Source: an uncultured Psychrobacter sp.
Lineage (GTDB): Bacteria; Pseudomonadota; Gammaproteobacteria; Pseudomonadales; Moraxellaceae
Assembly (NCBI GenBank): GCA_947495055.1
Contig: CANLXO010000006.1
Coordinates: 62,001 to 126,000 of the forward strand
Length of the DNA stretch: 64,000 nucleotides
Direction of reading: 5' to 3'
Part shown: positions 45,990 to 56,875 of the stretch, piece after piece
How the letters are laid out: every line of letters starts with the position of its first letter
How positions within the stretch are numbered: the first letter of the stretch is position 1
Program-made: the position numbers and the translations under genes
Notes under the pieces: generated by a model
Told to the model about the DNA's origin: nothing
Seen by the model: only the letters and a program-made list of their open reading frames with translations
The model's database searches: none

Positions 45990-47276
45990 CTACTGTCCAG
46001 CAACCTTGCTCTCACCCTCAGTGCGGTCTAAACCAAAGGCTGTATGTAGCGATTTGACCGCTTTTTCTAGATGCTGCTCTTGAATGAGCACAGATACTTT
46101 GATCTCACTGGTCGATATCATCTGAATATTGATATTATTCTCAGCAAGTGTTTGGAACATAAGGCTGGCAACTCCTGCATGCGAGCGCATACCGACGCCA
46201 ACCAATGAGACCTTGACGACTTCGCTATCGCCTATGATCTCTTTGGCACCGATCTCGTCTTTGACTTCATCGTTGAGCACTTTCATGGTTTTGTCCATGT
46301 CGCTACGATTGACAGTAAAGGTAAAATCAGTGGTGCCATTGGTCGATAAGTTCTGTACGATCATATCGATTTCGATATTAGCGTTACCGATAGGGCTCAA
46401 GATGGCTGAAGCAATACCAGGATGGTCTGGGACAGCGCGTACTACAATTTTTGCCTCGTCCCGATTAAAGGCGATACCTGAGATGATTGCCTGTTCCATA
46501 TTGTCTCCTTCGTCTATCGTAATTAGGGTGCCGACGTTGTTTTGAAAGTCTTCATCAAAGCTGCCGTCAGTATTTTCATCAAAGCTTGATAGTACGCGCA
46601 AAGGCACACCATATTTGCCTGCAAATTCAACCGAGCGAATCTGCAAAATCTTAGAGCCCAAACTTGCCATCTCTAGCATTTCTTCAAAGGTAATCTTTTC
46701 AAGTTTTTTGGCTTTTGAGGTAACGCGTGGATCGGTGGTATAAACCCCATCGACATCAGTATAGATCTGACACTCATCAGCGCCTAGTGCTGCTGCGATC
46801 GCGACGCCTGTCGTATCAGAGCCGCCGCGGCCCAAGGTTGTGGCATTACCATCGTTATCAATACCCTGAAATCCTGCTACGATAACTACGTTGCCAGCCT
46901 CTAACTGCTCACGAATATTGGCGTCATCAATAGACTCAATGCGCGCTTTATTGTGCGAGTTATCGGTTTTGATAGCGACTTGGCGGCCTGTAAATGAGCG
47001 CGCGCCGATACCCAAATCTTTGATCGCCATCGCAAGTAGAGAGATAGATACTTGCTCACCAGTTGAGACCATTTGATCGTATTCACGCGGGTCAGGCTGA
47101 GCGCTAATCTGGCGCGCCAAATCGATCAAGCGGTTGGTCTCGCCGCTCATAGCAGAGACGACTACGACGACTTGATGACCATTGTCATGCCAGCGCTTTA
47201 CCCGTTTGGCGACGTTTTTGATGCGGTCGATACTGCCCATCGACGTACCGCCGTATTTTTGTACTATTAACGCCAT
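45990..47276 (-). CDS. lysC: Aspartate kinase
   Basis: First step of the aspartate-family pathway (Lys, Thr, Met, diaminopimelate). It begins MALIVQKYGGTSMGS and has the kinase core VVVVSAMSGETNRL and GRGGSDTTGVAIAAAL. Two C-terminal ACT domains (about 265-410) indicate allosteric control by amino acids. The 428-residue length is that of the monofunctional Pseudomonas-type enzyme. It stands between alaS and csrA and ends at its own terminator. Confidence 0.97.
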   Translation of the reverse strand: MALIVQKYGGTSMGSIDRIKNVAKRVKRWHDNGHQVVVVVSAMSGETNRLIDLARQISAQPDPREYDQMVSTGEQVSISLLAMAIKDLGIGARSFTGRQVAIKTDNSHNKARIESIDDANIREQLEAGNVVIVAGFQGIDNDGNATTLGRGGSDTTGVAIAAALGADECQIYTDVDGVYTTDPRVTSKAKKLEKITFEEMLEMASLGSKILQIRSVEFAGKYGVPLRVLSSFDENTDGSFDEDFQNNVGTLITIDEGDNMEQAIISGIAFNRDEAKIVVRAVPDHPGIASAILSPIGNANIEIDMIVQNLSTNGTTDFTFTVNRSDMDKTMKVLNDEVKDEIGAKEIIGDSEVVKVSLVGVGMRSHAGVASLMFQTLAENNINIQMISTSEIKVSVLIQEQHLEKAVKSLHTAFGLDRTEGESKVAGQ

Positions 47277-47544
47277 AAGGATCTACCTAGTATTAATTAA
47301 GGGCTTTAATGAGTGTTTATTCAAAGCCAATATGATTTTGATGTTTGATTTTTTACGCTTGTATGCAGTTATGAATACTAAATATTCGTACTAAAACTGA
47401 CATACGTGCAAATGCTGACCTTTATATCACATTTGTCGCTCAATTTTAAGTCATGAGCGCGTTTAGATATATGGCGATTAATTATAAGGGTTATAACCAG
47501 TCGCGTTGATATTCGCTATTTATGATGTCAATCAAATTATAGGA

Positions 47545-50217
47545 TCAGTCAAGCTGCGTGCCAATCCAAGTCGGTAGCGCTTTGATCACCGCTGCACTGT
47601 TACTAGACTTAGGTGCGCCGCCTTGCGCGTAATCAGGTTTACCGCCGCCTTTACCACCAAGCTCGCCAGCTAGGTGACGAATGATATCGCCCGCCTTAAT
47701 ACGCGAGGTCATAGATTTTGCGACACTTGCGGCTAGCGCCAACTGTCCGTCTTTATCACCAATAAGGACAATGATGCTATCAGGTAGTTTGGATTTGACA
47801 TCGTCCATAAGGGTGCGAATAGATTTGCCATCGATACCGCTTAAGGTGCTCACCAACACTTGGGTGTCATTAATGGTTTGCACTGCATCCAATAAACTTG
47901 CCGCTTGTGCGCTAGCCATTTTTTGCTCTAAGCGCTCAAGCTGCTTTTCAAGCTCGCGTTGACGGCTTGCCATAGTTTTGACGCGCGCGATTACCTCAAA
48001 ACGTTTGGCTTTGAGCTGGCTTGCAAGCTCGCCCAATTGCTGATCGTTTTGCTGCACATACTTGATAGCATTCATACCTGTGAGTGCCTCAACGCGGCGG
48101 ATACCTGCGGCGATACCAGACTCACTAATGATCTTAAGTAGACCGATATCCCCTGTACGCTGCACATGCAAGCCGCCGCACAGCTCGATAGAGAAAGGCT
48201 GGCGAGTGCCATCATTGATAGTCTCTGTACCCATGGTCAGTACGCGTACCGTATCACCGTACTTTTCACCAAACAAGGCAACCGCGCCTTTATCCATCGC
48301 ATCATCAATAGACATATTCTCAATTAAAGCGGGCGTATTTGCCTGAATTTGCTCATTGACTAAGCGCTCGATACGAGTGATCTCAGCCGCGCTCACAGGC
48401 TTATCATAGGCAAAGTCAAAACGCAGTACCTCGCTTGATACCAGCGAGCCTTTTTGACTAACAGTATCGCCTAAAACTTCACGCAATGCGGCATGGAGCA
48501 GGTGAGTGGCAGAATGGTTTTTGGCGCTAGCGGCGCGAATACTAGAGAGGACTTGCGCCTCGGCGGATTGCTGCACGTTAATAGTGCCCATCGTCACGAC
48601 GCCATAATGGATAATGGCCTGACCTGACTTTTTGGTGTTTTGTACTTCAAAGACCCCAGACTGCGTTGAGATCTCACCAAGCTCGCCAACCTGACCACCA
48701 CCTTCGGCGTAAAACGGCGTACGATCGAGCACGGCAACCCCTTCCATACCCTCAGATAGGCTGTCTACTAACGCGCCGTCTTGGTATAGCGCCAACACAG
48801 AGACGTTATCATCAGTGAGCTGCTCGTAACCAATAAACTCAGTTGGCGTGTCCACTTGAATGACACTACTATAATCGACATCAAACTTACCTGCATCACG
48901 CGCGCGTTCGCGCTGCGCTTGCATGTGCTCATCGAACGCTTCTTCGTTGATAGCGATACCACGCTCACGAGTGATATCGGCGGTCAAATCTAGCGGGAAA
49001 CCATAAGTATCATACAATTTAAAGGCCGCTTCTCCTGAGAGCACATCGCCATCTTGTAAGTCTTCGAGCTCGCTGGCAAGTAAGCGTAGCCCTTGCGCTA
49101 AAGTTTTGGCAAATTGTGCTTCTTCTTTTTGAATAGCCTCTTCAATCACGCTTTGTCTTTGAGTGAGCTCAGGGTAGGCTGCGCCCATTTCGCGGGCTAA
49201 AGGGGCAACCATCTTATAAAAGAATTCACTATCAGCGCCAAGCTTATTACCATGGCGCACCGCGCGGCGAATGATACGGCGCAGTACATAACCGCGGCCT
49301 TCATTGCTTGGCATGACGCCATCAGCGATTAAAAAGGCAACCGCGCGAATATGATCGGCGATGACTTTAAGTGAGGACTGCTGCTCGTTTTGAATATCTA
49401 AAATATCAGCCGCCGCGTCCATCAAATGAGTAAACAGGTCTATCTCATAGTTACCGTGTACGCCTTGCATAATAGCGCTGATACGCTCAAGTCCCATGCC
49501 CGTATCGACACTTGGCGCAGGTAACGGCAGCATGGTACCGTCCTTTTGGCGATTAAACTGCATAAAGACGCAGTTCCAAATTTCGATATAACGGTCGCCA
49601 TCTTCTTCAGGAGTACCGGGCAGACCACCTTCTATATCTGCGCCATGATCATAGAACACTTCGGTACAAGGGCCACAGGGACCGGTGTCACCCATCGTCC
49701 AAAAGTTATCAGAGGCATAGGGCGCACCTTTATTATCGCCAATACGTATGATGCGATCGGCAGGCAGGCCAATATCTTTATGCCAAATATCAAAGGCTTC
49801 GTCGTCGGTCTCATAGATAGTCACATACAGACGGTCTTTATCGATTGCAAGCCACTCGCTTGAGGTCAAAAACTCCCAAATATAAGCGATACCGGCTTGT
49901 TTAAAGTAATCACCAAAAGAGAAATTACCGAGCATCTCAAAGAACGTATGGTGACGGGCGGTATAACCGACATTGTCCAAATCATTGTGTTTGCCGCCTG
50001 CGCGTACGCATTTTTGTGAGGTCACTGCGCGCGTGTAGTCGCGAGTCTCCATCCCCAAAAATGTCTCTTTAAACTGATTCATCCCTGCATTAGTAAACAA
50101 TAAAGTGGGGTCATTGTGCGGTATGAGGCTTGAAGATGAGACAGAAACGTGCTGCTTACTGACAAAGAAATCTATAAAGGCTTTACGAATATCGGCTGTT
50201 TGAGAGGGCTGGCTCAC
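47545..50217 (-). CDS. alaS: Alanyl-tRNA synthetase
   Basis: Charges tRNA-Ala. The class II catalytic domain has HHTFFEMLGNFSFGDYFK and TGPCGPCTEVFYDHG; the editing domain has SATHLLHAAL and the zinc ligands in CGGLHVQRTGDIG; a C-terminal coiled coil and the GGKGGGKPDYAQGG C-Ala motif follow. The 890-residue length is normal. It precedes lysC by 268 nt. Confidence 0.98.
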   Translation of the reverse strand: MSQPSQTADIRKAFIDFFVSKQHVSVSSSSLIPHNDPTLLFTNAGMNQFKETFLGMETRDYTRAVTSQKCVRAGGKHNDLDNVGYTARHHTFFEMLGNFSFGDYFKQAGIAYIWEFLTSSEWLAIDKDRLYVTIYETDDEAFDIWHKDIGLPADRIIRIGDNKGAPYASDNFWTMGDTGPCGPCTEVFYDHGADIEGGLPGTPEEDGDRYIEIWNCVFMQFNRQKDGTMLPLPAPSVDTGMGLERISAIMQGVHGNYEIDLFTHLMDAAADILDIQNEQQSSLKVIADHIRAVAFLIADGVMPSNEGRGYVLRRIIRRAVRHGNKLGADSEFFYKMVAPLAREMGAAYPELTQRQSVIEEAIQKEEAQFAKTLAQGLRLLASELEDLQDGDVLSGEAAFKLYDTYGFPLDLTADITRERGIAINEEAFDEHMQAQRERARDAGKFDVDYSSVIQVDTPTEFIGYEQLTDDNVSVLALYQDGALVDSLSEGMEGVAVLDRTPFYAEGGGQVGELGEISTQSGVFEVQNTKKSGQAIIHYGVVTMGTINVQQSAEAQVLSSIRAASAKNHSATHLLHAALREVLGDTVSQKGSLVSSEVLRFDFAYDKPVSAAEITRIERLVNEQIQANTPALIENMSIDDAMDKGAVALFGEKYGDTVRVLTMGTETINDGTRQPFSIELCGGLHVQRTGDIGLLKIISESGIAAGIRRVEALTGMNAIKYVQQNDQQLGELASQLKAKRFEVIARVKTMASRQRELEKQLERLEQKMASAQAASLLDAVQTINDTQVLVSTLSGIDGKSIRTLMDDVKSKLPDSIIVLIGDKDGQLALAASVAKSMTSRIKAGDIIRHLAGELGGKGGGKPDYAQGGAPKSSNSAAVIKALPTWIGTQLD

Positions 50218-50391
50218 AGCGGCTCCTTAATAAGGATAAAGTGGTAGAAAATAAGTTAAGCGATTTTAGCACATACACCAAAGCTCTTGGTAATCGATGT
50301 ATATACTTGTCTTGCATTCATTTTGCGTTTAGGTCATATGGATTAAATGATCCTTGATGACTCAAAACTATTTGAAAAGCTCTAAGATAGG

Positions 50392-52221
50392 CTAATTGGT
50401 CAAAATCGCCGCATCGGTTTCATCAAGCTTATCTGTGATAAGTGGATTGGACTCGATAACCTGCACAGGCAAATAACGCAATTGCAGCTTGATCGGTAGA
50501 TAACCTGGAAAATTGTCTGCCATATCTTGCGTGATGATAGCCTCGATTTGATTGACATCATAAGAGCTTGGAGTCGTCTCACCGCGTACGACAGCGCGTA
50601 CGATTTGATTGCCGTTACCCTTAGTAAACTGAGTATTAGTCAGCACGTTACCTTTTTCAATAAAGTGCTCATTGATGGTCTTTTTGACATTACTCTCAAA
50701 TACTTGCTGTTTGGCATTGGTCTGTAAGTTGATCGTCAGATAAGTGCCCAAAACACCAAGCAATAAAAGCGCCACCGCGTTACGGCGCAAAAATGTCAAA
50801 TAGGTACTGGTCTGATAATCCCCATCAACCAAACGGCGAAAGCCTAGTATCCACAGCACCATCGCGTTGGTAAATTGAATTGCAATAATGTTGGTCAGTG
50901 CCAAGAGCGCCGCGCCAAACCCCAATGTCAGCTCGCCATTGGCAAATAAGATACCACTAGCGGCTAAGGGCGGCACCAATGCTGTAGCTACCGCGACCCC
51001 GACGACAGCGACTGATAAATGCGGTGATACCATAGCGTAAGCGCCAGCGGTGCCCCCAGCCAGCGCAATCATTAGGTCCATTGATGTGGGCTGAGTACGC
51101 GATAGTATCTCTGCGGTCAAAGGTTGATTGTTATGCAGCAGCCCGATGATAAAGCCGACAAGTATAACAATAAAGACGCCAGCTGCAACGGTAAACAAGG
51201 ACTTACGCAGTAAAGGGATGCGGTTGTCAATGACCGCAAGCGCCACCCCCGTAATAGGCCCTAACATCATAGCAACGAGCATAGCGCCGATGACGACGGC
51301 TGCTGAATTAGTGACCAAACCATAACTTGCGATAATGGCTGAGAGAATATTCATCACAAAATACATGCGGGTTGGGAGGGCATTGGCCTCAATCTTGACG
51401 CGAACTTCGGGATAGTCGACTTTTTGCTTACTAAATTGCTCAGCGACAAATTGTTTATAAGACTCAAGCTTAGCTTCTTTGACTTCTTTAACCTTTTCCT
51501 CTTCTTCGTGTATTTCATCATGACTTTTATCTTGCTCGTCTATCTCATTTGCTATTTGTGCAGCGTCTTTTTTTTCTATCGTGTCTGAGTTAGAAGCTAG
51601 CTTATTTTCTATCAGCTTATTTTCTATCAGTTTATTATCAGTGACAGCTTGTTCGTTTTGCTCTAACGATTGGAGATTCGATGTACTGGCAGGTAAGTCA
51701 CCTTGTACGGCAACGTCTTGCCCATTAGCAGCATCACTAATCACAACGGTATCATCAGCGGTCGTAGGCTGCGTGCTTGGCGTGCTATCACTCTCAGCAC
51801 TGATGATTATTTCTGCATTGTCGTCAGTAATTAGAAGAGAAGGATCAGCGCCGCTATCTGTTTTTTGATTTGCTAAATCTTCAGCTTCAGATATGACTTG
51901 GGTGTCTTGAGCTTCAGACTCAGGTGTCTCTAAAGTAGCAATAACTACATCAGGACTGACAGATTCTAACACTATGGTAGATTCTGGATTTTCGGCAGCC
52001 ATTGTCTGAGTATTATCTGTCTCTACATCGCCATTCTCAGAGTCTTGGCTATCGGCTTGACTGACCGTTTCATCAGATTCGTCATGATTAAAATCTACAC
52101 GGGTGCGATCTAAGTTTTCGATATGATCGATCAGAGGCTCTGAGGACACTTTGCCCGTTTTGGCAGGACTCTCAATAAGGGTGTCTGAATTTTCTGGCGC
52201 GGCATCATCGGATGAGGTCAT
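50392..52221 (-). CDS. DUF389 membrane protein with long acidic N-terminus
   Basis: Function unknown. From about residue 285 the DUF389 core (VRVKIEANALPTRMYFVMN, then SYGLVTNSAAVVIGAMLVA) contains about six membrane helices. Before it lie some 260 residues of acidic, Ser/Asp/Glu-rich disordered sequence, including a short duplicated NKLIE repeat made by a 15-bp tandem repeat at 51601-51630. A soluble C-terminal domain of about 100 residues follows the helices. The ATG at 52221 is chosen because upstream in-frame sequence looks non-coding. Confidence 0.8.
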   Translation of the reverse strand: MTSSDDAAPENSDTLIESPAKTGKVSSEPLIDHIENLDRTRVDFNHDESDETVSQADSQDSENGDVETDNTQTMAAENPESTIVLESVSPDVVIATLETPESEAQDTQVISEAEDLANQKTDSGADPSLLITDDNAEIIISAESDSTPSTQPTTADDTVVISDAANGQDVAVQGDLPASTSNLQSLEQNEQAVTDNKLIENKLIENKLASNSDTIEKKDAAQIANEIDEQDKSHDEIHEEEEKVKEVKEAKLESYKQFVAEQFSKQKVDYPEVRVKIEANALPTRMYFVMNILSAIIASYGLVTNSAAVVIGAMLVAMMLGPITGVALAVIDNRIPLLRKSLFTVAAGVFIVILVGFIIGLLHNNQPLTAEILSRTQPTSMDLMIALAGGTAGAYAMVSPHLSVAVVGVAVATALVPPLAASGILFANGELTLGFGAALLALTNIIAIQFTNAMVLWILGFRRLVDGDYQTSTYLTFLRRNAVALLLLGVLGTYLTINLQTNAKQQVFESNVKKTINEHFIEKGNVLTNTQFTKGNGNQIVRAVVRGETTPSSYDVNQIEAIITQDMADNFPGYLPIKLQLRYLPVQVIESNPLITDKLDETDAAILTN

Positions 52222-52507
52222 AGTAGCAAGCTTCGTTAGAAGAAAAAGAGAGCCACTATTGTAATGATAAATGAATAAAAGAGGAGTGTTTTTTGCAGAT
52301 AGATAAAGAGTGAATTTGTAAATCAAAACAGCTTTTGGATAAAAAAACACGCGTTTATTGATTGGCAGATAACTCCCTAATATTAACAGGGTTATCAGCT
52401 TAAGTCACTTAGTATTACTGGCTCAAAGGTCTATATTAAATACTTACTATTAGTGTGGTTTTGAGGTATAAAGTAGGTATACCCACAACTAATATAAGGA
52501 TTAGATA

Positions 52508-52729
52508 ATGAACTGGCCATTATTCTCCGTCGTTTTTACCATAGCATTAACGGTCGTCATAGGCGTACTTATGATTGCAGCCTTAGTGACTGGATTTAAC
52601 CAGATTGTTCATATACAAATCGTTATTGCGATCGGGTTTATGTTGTGTCTGCCTATCAGCTGGTATTTCAGCAGAAAGCTTGGCAGCATTACAGGCAATG
52701 AAGAAGGCTATGGCGCTATCAATGAATAG
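52508..52729 (+). CDS. Small two-helix membrane protein
   Basis: Not recognised. The 73 residues consist of two hydrophobic helices (about 6-30 and 37-55) joined by a short loop, then a polar tail (GNEEGYGAINE). A good AAGGA ribosome site before the ATG and a strong terminator right after support that it is expressed. It is a monocistronic unit between two minus-strand genes. Confidence 0.65.
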   Translation: MNWPLFSVVFTIALTVVIGVLMIAALVTGFNQIVHIQIVIAIGFMLCLPISWYFSRKLGSITGNEEGYGAINE

Positions 52730-52750
52730 TATGTAAAGTGTTGTCGCAAA

Positions 52751-52778
52751 AAAAAGACCTTTGATTAAAGGTCTTTTT
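52751..52778. terminator. Bidirectional terminator after the small membrane protein gene
   Basis: Perfect 12-bp stem AAAAAGACCTTT / AAAGGTCTTTTT with a GATT loop, shared with the converging L,D-transpeptidase gene. Confidence 0.92.
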
Positions 52779-52796
52779 ATTTTTATAACGTTTTCA

Positions 52797-54194
52797 TTAC
52801 TGAAGTTCAACTGTGGCGCCGTTTTCGATATTGGCGTAGACCTCTAATACATCCCAGTTGGTCAAGCGTACACAACCTGCCGAGGCTTGACGGCTAATGC
52901 CTTCAGGCTTAGGTGAACCATGGATACCATAAGAGGGTTTTGACAGTCCCATCCAGACTACGCCGACGGGATTGTTCGGGCCTGGTGGTATCATATGAAC
53001 TTGCTTGTCACTGCCTTCGCCGACTGTTGCTTTGTACCACGGCATTTTGACTCTATTAATAATCTTAAACGTGCCTTGTGGTGAAGGTGTGCTACTACTA
53101 CCAACCGTAGTGGGATAAGTTGCGACCAGCTTGTCACCATTATAGGCGTAAAGGGTTTGATCGGCTTTGTTAGCGACTACGCGGTTGATACGCTGTTTAA
53201 GTGGCGCGCGTGTGTTGAGGACTGTGATGGTCTCGCCTGCGCGGTAATCTTTGTTTTTATTGAGCTTGTCAAGGTAGCGCACGTCCATATGAAAGCGCTC
53301 ACCTAACATCTCTTTGATATCCTGATAGTACAGACCTTTCATTTTTGATTTGGCTGGATAGCCTGAAGGGGTTGTCGCAAAGTTGGTTTTGATATCGTCT
53401 TCGGTCAGCGTATAAGTGACCAGTACGGGCTTATTGGCTGGGATATTCTTGACTAGCGCATCCCAAGTTTTTTGATCCATTTTGCCCGTCGTTGGCAAGC
53501 CTTTCATCGCCTGAAAATTGGTCAAAGCTTTTTTACTGTTCATACCCCAGCCGCCATCGATAGGACCAGGTGAGGCGTGGTTCCAATCTAACAAGGCTTG
53601 GATTTTGATGGTCATTGCTGAGTTGACATTCATGCTAGGCGACCAGGTAGCGTTATTGACCTGTTTGGCATAGTTTGAGAGGTTCAGCGTAGTATGTATT
53701 TTGCCATCAACATCTTCGATACTCTTGATCGTGGTATCGGTATTAGCCGCTTGCAACTGCTCTGTGCGCGGTATCTCAAACGCAGGCGCGTCAAAAGGCT
53801 CACTACCTTGACTGGGCGCGGCAACCGCTTGACCTTCACTAATCTCATCTGTGCGATCAGACTGCTCGTCTTTACGGGTCAATTCCTGGGCGCTCATGTT
53901 ATCAGCAGCAATGTTATTTGATGCCGCATTGTTGTTCGCAGCTTGAGCGTTTCTAGGTTGAGTCGCCGCCTGAGTACGCTTGGAGTCAATAAGTTGACTC
54001 ATACGATCGGTCGCATTGTTGTTTTTAGCTATTGAGCGATTGCGGTTTTCTTCGACATCAAGGCTCGCTAGAACAGCGATATCTGGCAATTGCTCTGCAG
54101 TACCTACGGGCAGGGTGCGCGTGGGCGCAGCAAAAGCGCTTGCGCTAAGCATAGTAAGTGCTACAGAGGCGATAAGAGGGTTTAATTTCATCAT
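52797..54194 (-). CDS. L,D-transpeptidase (YkuD) with peptidoglycan-binding domain
   Basis: Periplasmic enzyme forming 3-3 cross-links or attaching lipoprotein to peptidoglycan. A signal peptide (MMKLNPLIASVALTMLSASA, cut after AFA) leads to a Gln/Asn/Ala-rich linker (about 30-170), a PG_binding_1 domain (about 190-250, DWNHASPGPIDGGWGMNSKKAL) and the YkuD domain with the catalytic HGSPKPEGISRQASAGCVRL (His, Ser, Cys, Arg all present). A LysM-like segment (YRAGETITVLN) precedes the catalytic domain. The layout resembles ErfK/YbiS-type enzymes. Confidence 0.88.
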   Translation of the reverse strand: MMKLNPLIASVALTMLSASAFAAPTRTLPVGTAEQLPDIAVLASLDVEENRNRSIAKNNNATDRMSQLIDSKRTQAATQPRNAQAANNNAASNNIAADNMSAQELTRKDEQSDRTDEISEGQAVAAPSQGSEPFDAPAFEIPRTEQLQAANTDTTIKSIEDVDGKIHTTLNLSNYAKQVNNATWSPSMNVNSAMTIKIQALLDWNHASPGPIDGGWGMNSKKALTNFQAMKGLPTTGKMDQKTWDALVKNIPANKPVLVTYTLTEDDIKTNFATTPSGYPAKSKMKGLYYQDIKEMLGERFHMDVRYLDKLNKNKDYRAGETITVLNTRAPLKQRINRVVANKADQTLYAYNGDKLVATYPTTVGSSSTPSPQGTFKIINRVKMPWYKATVGEGSDKQVHMIPPGPNNPVGVVWMGLSKPSYGIHGSPKPEGISRQASAGCVRLTNWDVLEVYANIENGATVELQ

Positions 54195-54530
54195 GTTTAT
54201 TCACTTGTGATGGTTACTAATGGGGCTATTATGCGCATATTTAGGGCGCTTCGCAAACTTTTGACACACATTTTTGTGCCTCTTATCCGCTTTGTGTCAA
54301 CTGATGACGCATTCACTACAATACAGAGATAATTGAGTCAGGCTACAGGTTTTTTAGCAAGGAAGCTGATACGAAGCTTGCGCTAGGAGTAAGACTACAA
54401 GCCGATACTAACAGCAATTGGCGCAATCTGGCGTTTGCGTCTATAATGCGTATTTGACTTGAGCTAAAATTATGCCAAAGGCTTGAGCGATTATTACTTT
54501 TGATAACGAATTTTAATCATTAGGGGCAGT
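54195..54530. other. 336-nt divergent promoter region
   Basis: Separates the L,D-transpeptidase and prmB genes. Apart from the prmB promoter candidate at 54418-54447 nothing else is recognised. Confidence 0.45.
54418..54447 (+). promoter_or_regulatory. Putative sigma70 promoter of prmB
   Basis: TTGGCG (54418-54423), an 18-nt spacer and a perfect TATAAT (54442-54447), about 85 nt before the prmB ATG. Confidence 0.6.
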
Positions 54531-55664
54531 ATGTCAGCAGATCAAATCATGAGCGCAGAGGACTTTCAGAATCTACATTTAGATGAAGACGCGATGCAAG
54601 ACTCAGAGCATAATCAATTTGCTAATTTGCATAGTGAGCTTGAAGAGGCCCGCGCGCAGCTATTTAGTATTCGCGACTTTATTCGTTTTTCGGTGACACA
54701 ACTGCGTAATTATGACGTTGTGGTCGCACAAGGTACTACCGATGAGTTCGCTGAAGCAGCGGCTATCGTTCTGCATTCTTTATCATTAGATTGGTCTGCT
54801 AATGAGCAGATTCTCGATTGCCGTTTGACCGCATCAGAGAAGCAAGCAGTGCTGAGCTTACTTGAGCAGCGTATTAGCGAGCGTAAACCGCTTAGCTACT
54901 TGATTAATTTGGCTTACTTTTGTGATTTGCCCTTTTATGTCGATGAGCGCGTTTTGATTCCACGCTCACCGATTGCTGAGCTGATACGTCAGCAGTTCTA
55001 TCCTTACTTTGATGTGAATGAACGCGCTGTGCCTTTGGGTCAAGCAGGCTCAGATAAAGCGGCGAGTTTTTATGATCATGGCCTTGACATGAAGCAGTTG
55101 TCGCAGCCTGAGCGTATATTAGATATGTGTACGGGTTCAGGCTGTATCGCTATCGCGATGGCGACTCGTTTCGTCGACGCTTTGGTCGATGCCGTCGATA
55201 TTGACAAAGGCGCGCTTGAGGTCGCTATGGTCAATGTCGATCATCATGACTTAGGCCATCAGGTCAATGTGATAGAGTCGGATCTGTTTGCCAAGATACC
55301 CGCTGAGAACCAGTACGAGCTCATTGTCACCAATCCGCCCTATGTGGACGCTGCTATCATGGCAGATTTGCCGCCAGAGTTTTTGTATGAGCCTGAACAC
55401 GCTTTGGCGGCTGGGCAAGATGGCTTAGATCTTGTGCATCATATCTTGTATCAAGCGGCAGATTATTTAAGCCCTGAAGGCCTGCTCATCTGTGAAGTGG
55501 GCGATAGCGAATGGGCATTGAACCAAGCTTATCCTGATATCCAGTTTGATTGGCTCAAGTTTGCGCTTGGCGGACACGGCGTGTTTGCTATCACTTATGA
55601 TGAGCTTATCGCCAACCGTGCGCTATTTGCTAACTATGTACAAAGGCTAGATGGCGCTCAGTAG
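54531..55664 (+). CDS. prmB: Ribosomal protein L3 glutamine methyltransferase PrmB
   Basis: SAM-dependent N5-glutamine methyltransferase acting on L3 (HemK/PrmC relative). An N-terminal helical domain is followed by the LDMCTGSGCIAIAMA SAM loop, AVDIDKGALEVA and the catalytic TNPPYVDAAIMADLPPE, where the DLPPE extension is specific to PrmB. Its 377 residues are longer than the E. coli protein (310). About 40 N-terminal residues and a stretch near 165-190 are extra. aroC follows, the order seen in E. coli. Confidence 0.94.
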   Translation: MSADQIMSAEDFQNLHLDEDAMQDSEHNQFANLHSELEEARAQLFSIRDFIRFSVTQLRNYDVVVAQGTTDEFAEAAAIVLHSLSLDWSANEQILDCRLTASEKQAVLSLLEQRISERKPLSYLINLAYFCDLPFYVDERVLIPRSPIAELIRQQFYPYFDVNERAVPLGQAGSDKAASFYDHGLDMKQLSQPERILDMCTGSGCIAIAMATRFVDALVDAVDIDKGALEVAMVNVDHHDLGHQVNVIESDLFAKIPAENQYELIVTNPPYVDAAIMADLPPEFLYEPEHALAAGQDGLDLVHHILYQAADYLSPEGLLICEVGDSEWALNQAYPDIQFDWLKFALGGHGVFAITYDELIANRALFANYVQRLDGAQ

Positions 55665-55742
55665 AGGCTATGTTTTGATTTTTAAAGAGAATAATTTGAT
55701 GATGTAAGTGCTGATAGCAAGCACCAATGATTAAGGATAAGT

Positions 55743-56846
55743 ATGGCAGGCAATAGTATTGGACAGCTGTTTTGTGTGACGACATGTGGCGAGTCGCACG
55801 GCGCAGGTCTTATGGCAATAGTAGATGGCGTGCCACCTGGTCTGGAGCTTAGCGAGTCAGATTTGCAAGTAGATTTGGATCGCCGTAAGCCAGGCACGTC
55901 CAAATACGCCACCCAGCGCCGTGAGTCAGATGAGGTCGAGATCATCTCAGGGGTATTTGAAGGCAAAACCACAGGCACCTCAATCGGTCTGTTAATTCGC
56001 AATACCAATCAAAAATCAAAAGACTATAGCGAGATCAAAGACACCTTTCGCCCAGGTCATGCCGACTATACGTATAGCATGAAATACGGCTTTCGAGATT
56101 ATCGCGGTGGCGGGCGTTCCTCAGCGCGCGAAACAGCGATGCGCGTAGCCGCAGGCGCTATCGCTAAGAAATATCTACAGGATCGCTTGGGCGTGCAAAT
56201 CCATGGTCATGTGACTCAAATCGGTAATGAATATAGCGAAGTTACTGATCCAAACGAGATTGATTGGGACTTTGTCAATAGCAATCCATTCTTTAGCGCT
56301 GATCCCGAGGCAGTAGAGCGCTTTGAAGCTTTGATAGACCGCCTGCGCCGCGAGGGCACCAGCTGCGGGGCACGCTTAGAGATCATTGCAAGCGGTGTTC
56401 CGGTGGGACTGGGTGAGCCGGTATTTGATCGCCTAGATGCTGAGATCGCTCATGCGATGATGAGTATCAATGCGGTAAAAGGCGTTGAGATCGGTGATGG
56501 TATGGCGGTTGCTGGACAGTTTGGGCACAAGTCCCGAGATGAGCTGACTCCCACTGGTTTTACGGCCAATCACGCTGGTGGTATTTTGGGCGGTATCTCC
56601 TCAGGGCAAGACATTCGCGTCAGTATTGCGCTTAAACCCACCTCTAGTATTACTACTGCTGGCAAGAGTATCAACACCCAAGGCGAGCCGGTTGAGATGC
56701 TGACCAAAGGTCGCCATGATCCGTGCGTTGGCGTGCGTGCCACGCCTATTGCTGAGGCCATGCTAGCTATTGTGCTCCTTGATCACTATTTGCGTCACCG
56801 TGGCCAAAACGCTGATGTCAAAGCGCCCGTTGAGTCCATTACTTAA
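55743..56846 (+). CDS. aroC: Chorismate synthase
   Basis: Converts EPSP to chorismate, the last common step to aromatic amino acids. The three family signatures are present: [21 protein letters not shown] at the start, the basic [19 protein letters not shown], and [17 protein letters not shown] near the end. The length of 367 residues is normal. It lies 78 nt after prmB and ends at a long hairpin terminator. Confidence 0.97.
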   Translation: MAGNSIGQLFCVTTCGESHGAGLMAIVDGVPPGLELSESDLQVDLDRRKPGTSKYATQRRESDEVEIISGVFEGKTTGTSIGLLIRNTNQKSKDYSEIKDTFRPGHADYTYSMKYGFRDYRGGGRSSARETAMRVAAGAIAKKYLQDRLGVQIHGHVTQIGNEYSEVTDPNEIDWDFVNSNPFFSADPEAVERFEALIDRLRREGTSCGARLEIIASGVPVGLGEPVFDRLDAEIAHAMMSINAVKGVEIGDGMAVAGQFGHKSRDELTPTGFTANHAGGILGGISSGQDIRVSIALKPTSSITTAGKSINTQGEPVEMLTKGRHDPCVGVRATPIAEAMLAIVLLDHYLRHRGQNADVKAPVESIT

Positions 56847-56875
56847 AGCAGTATCTCTAGCTCTCTAGCACCGCC

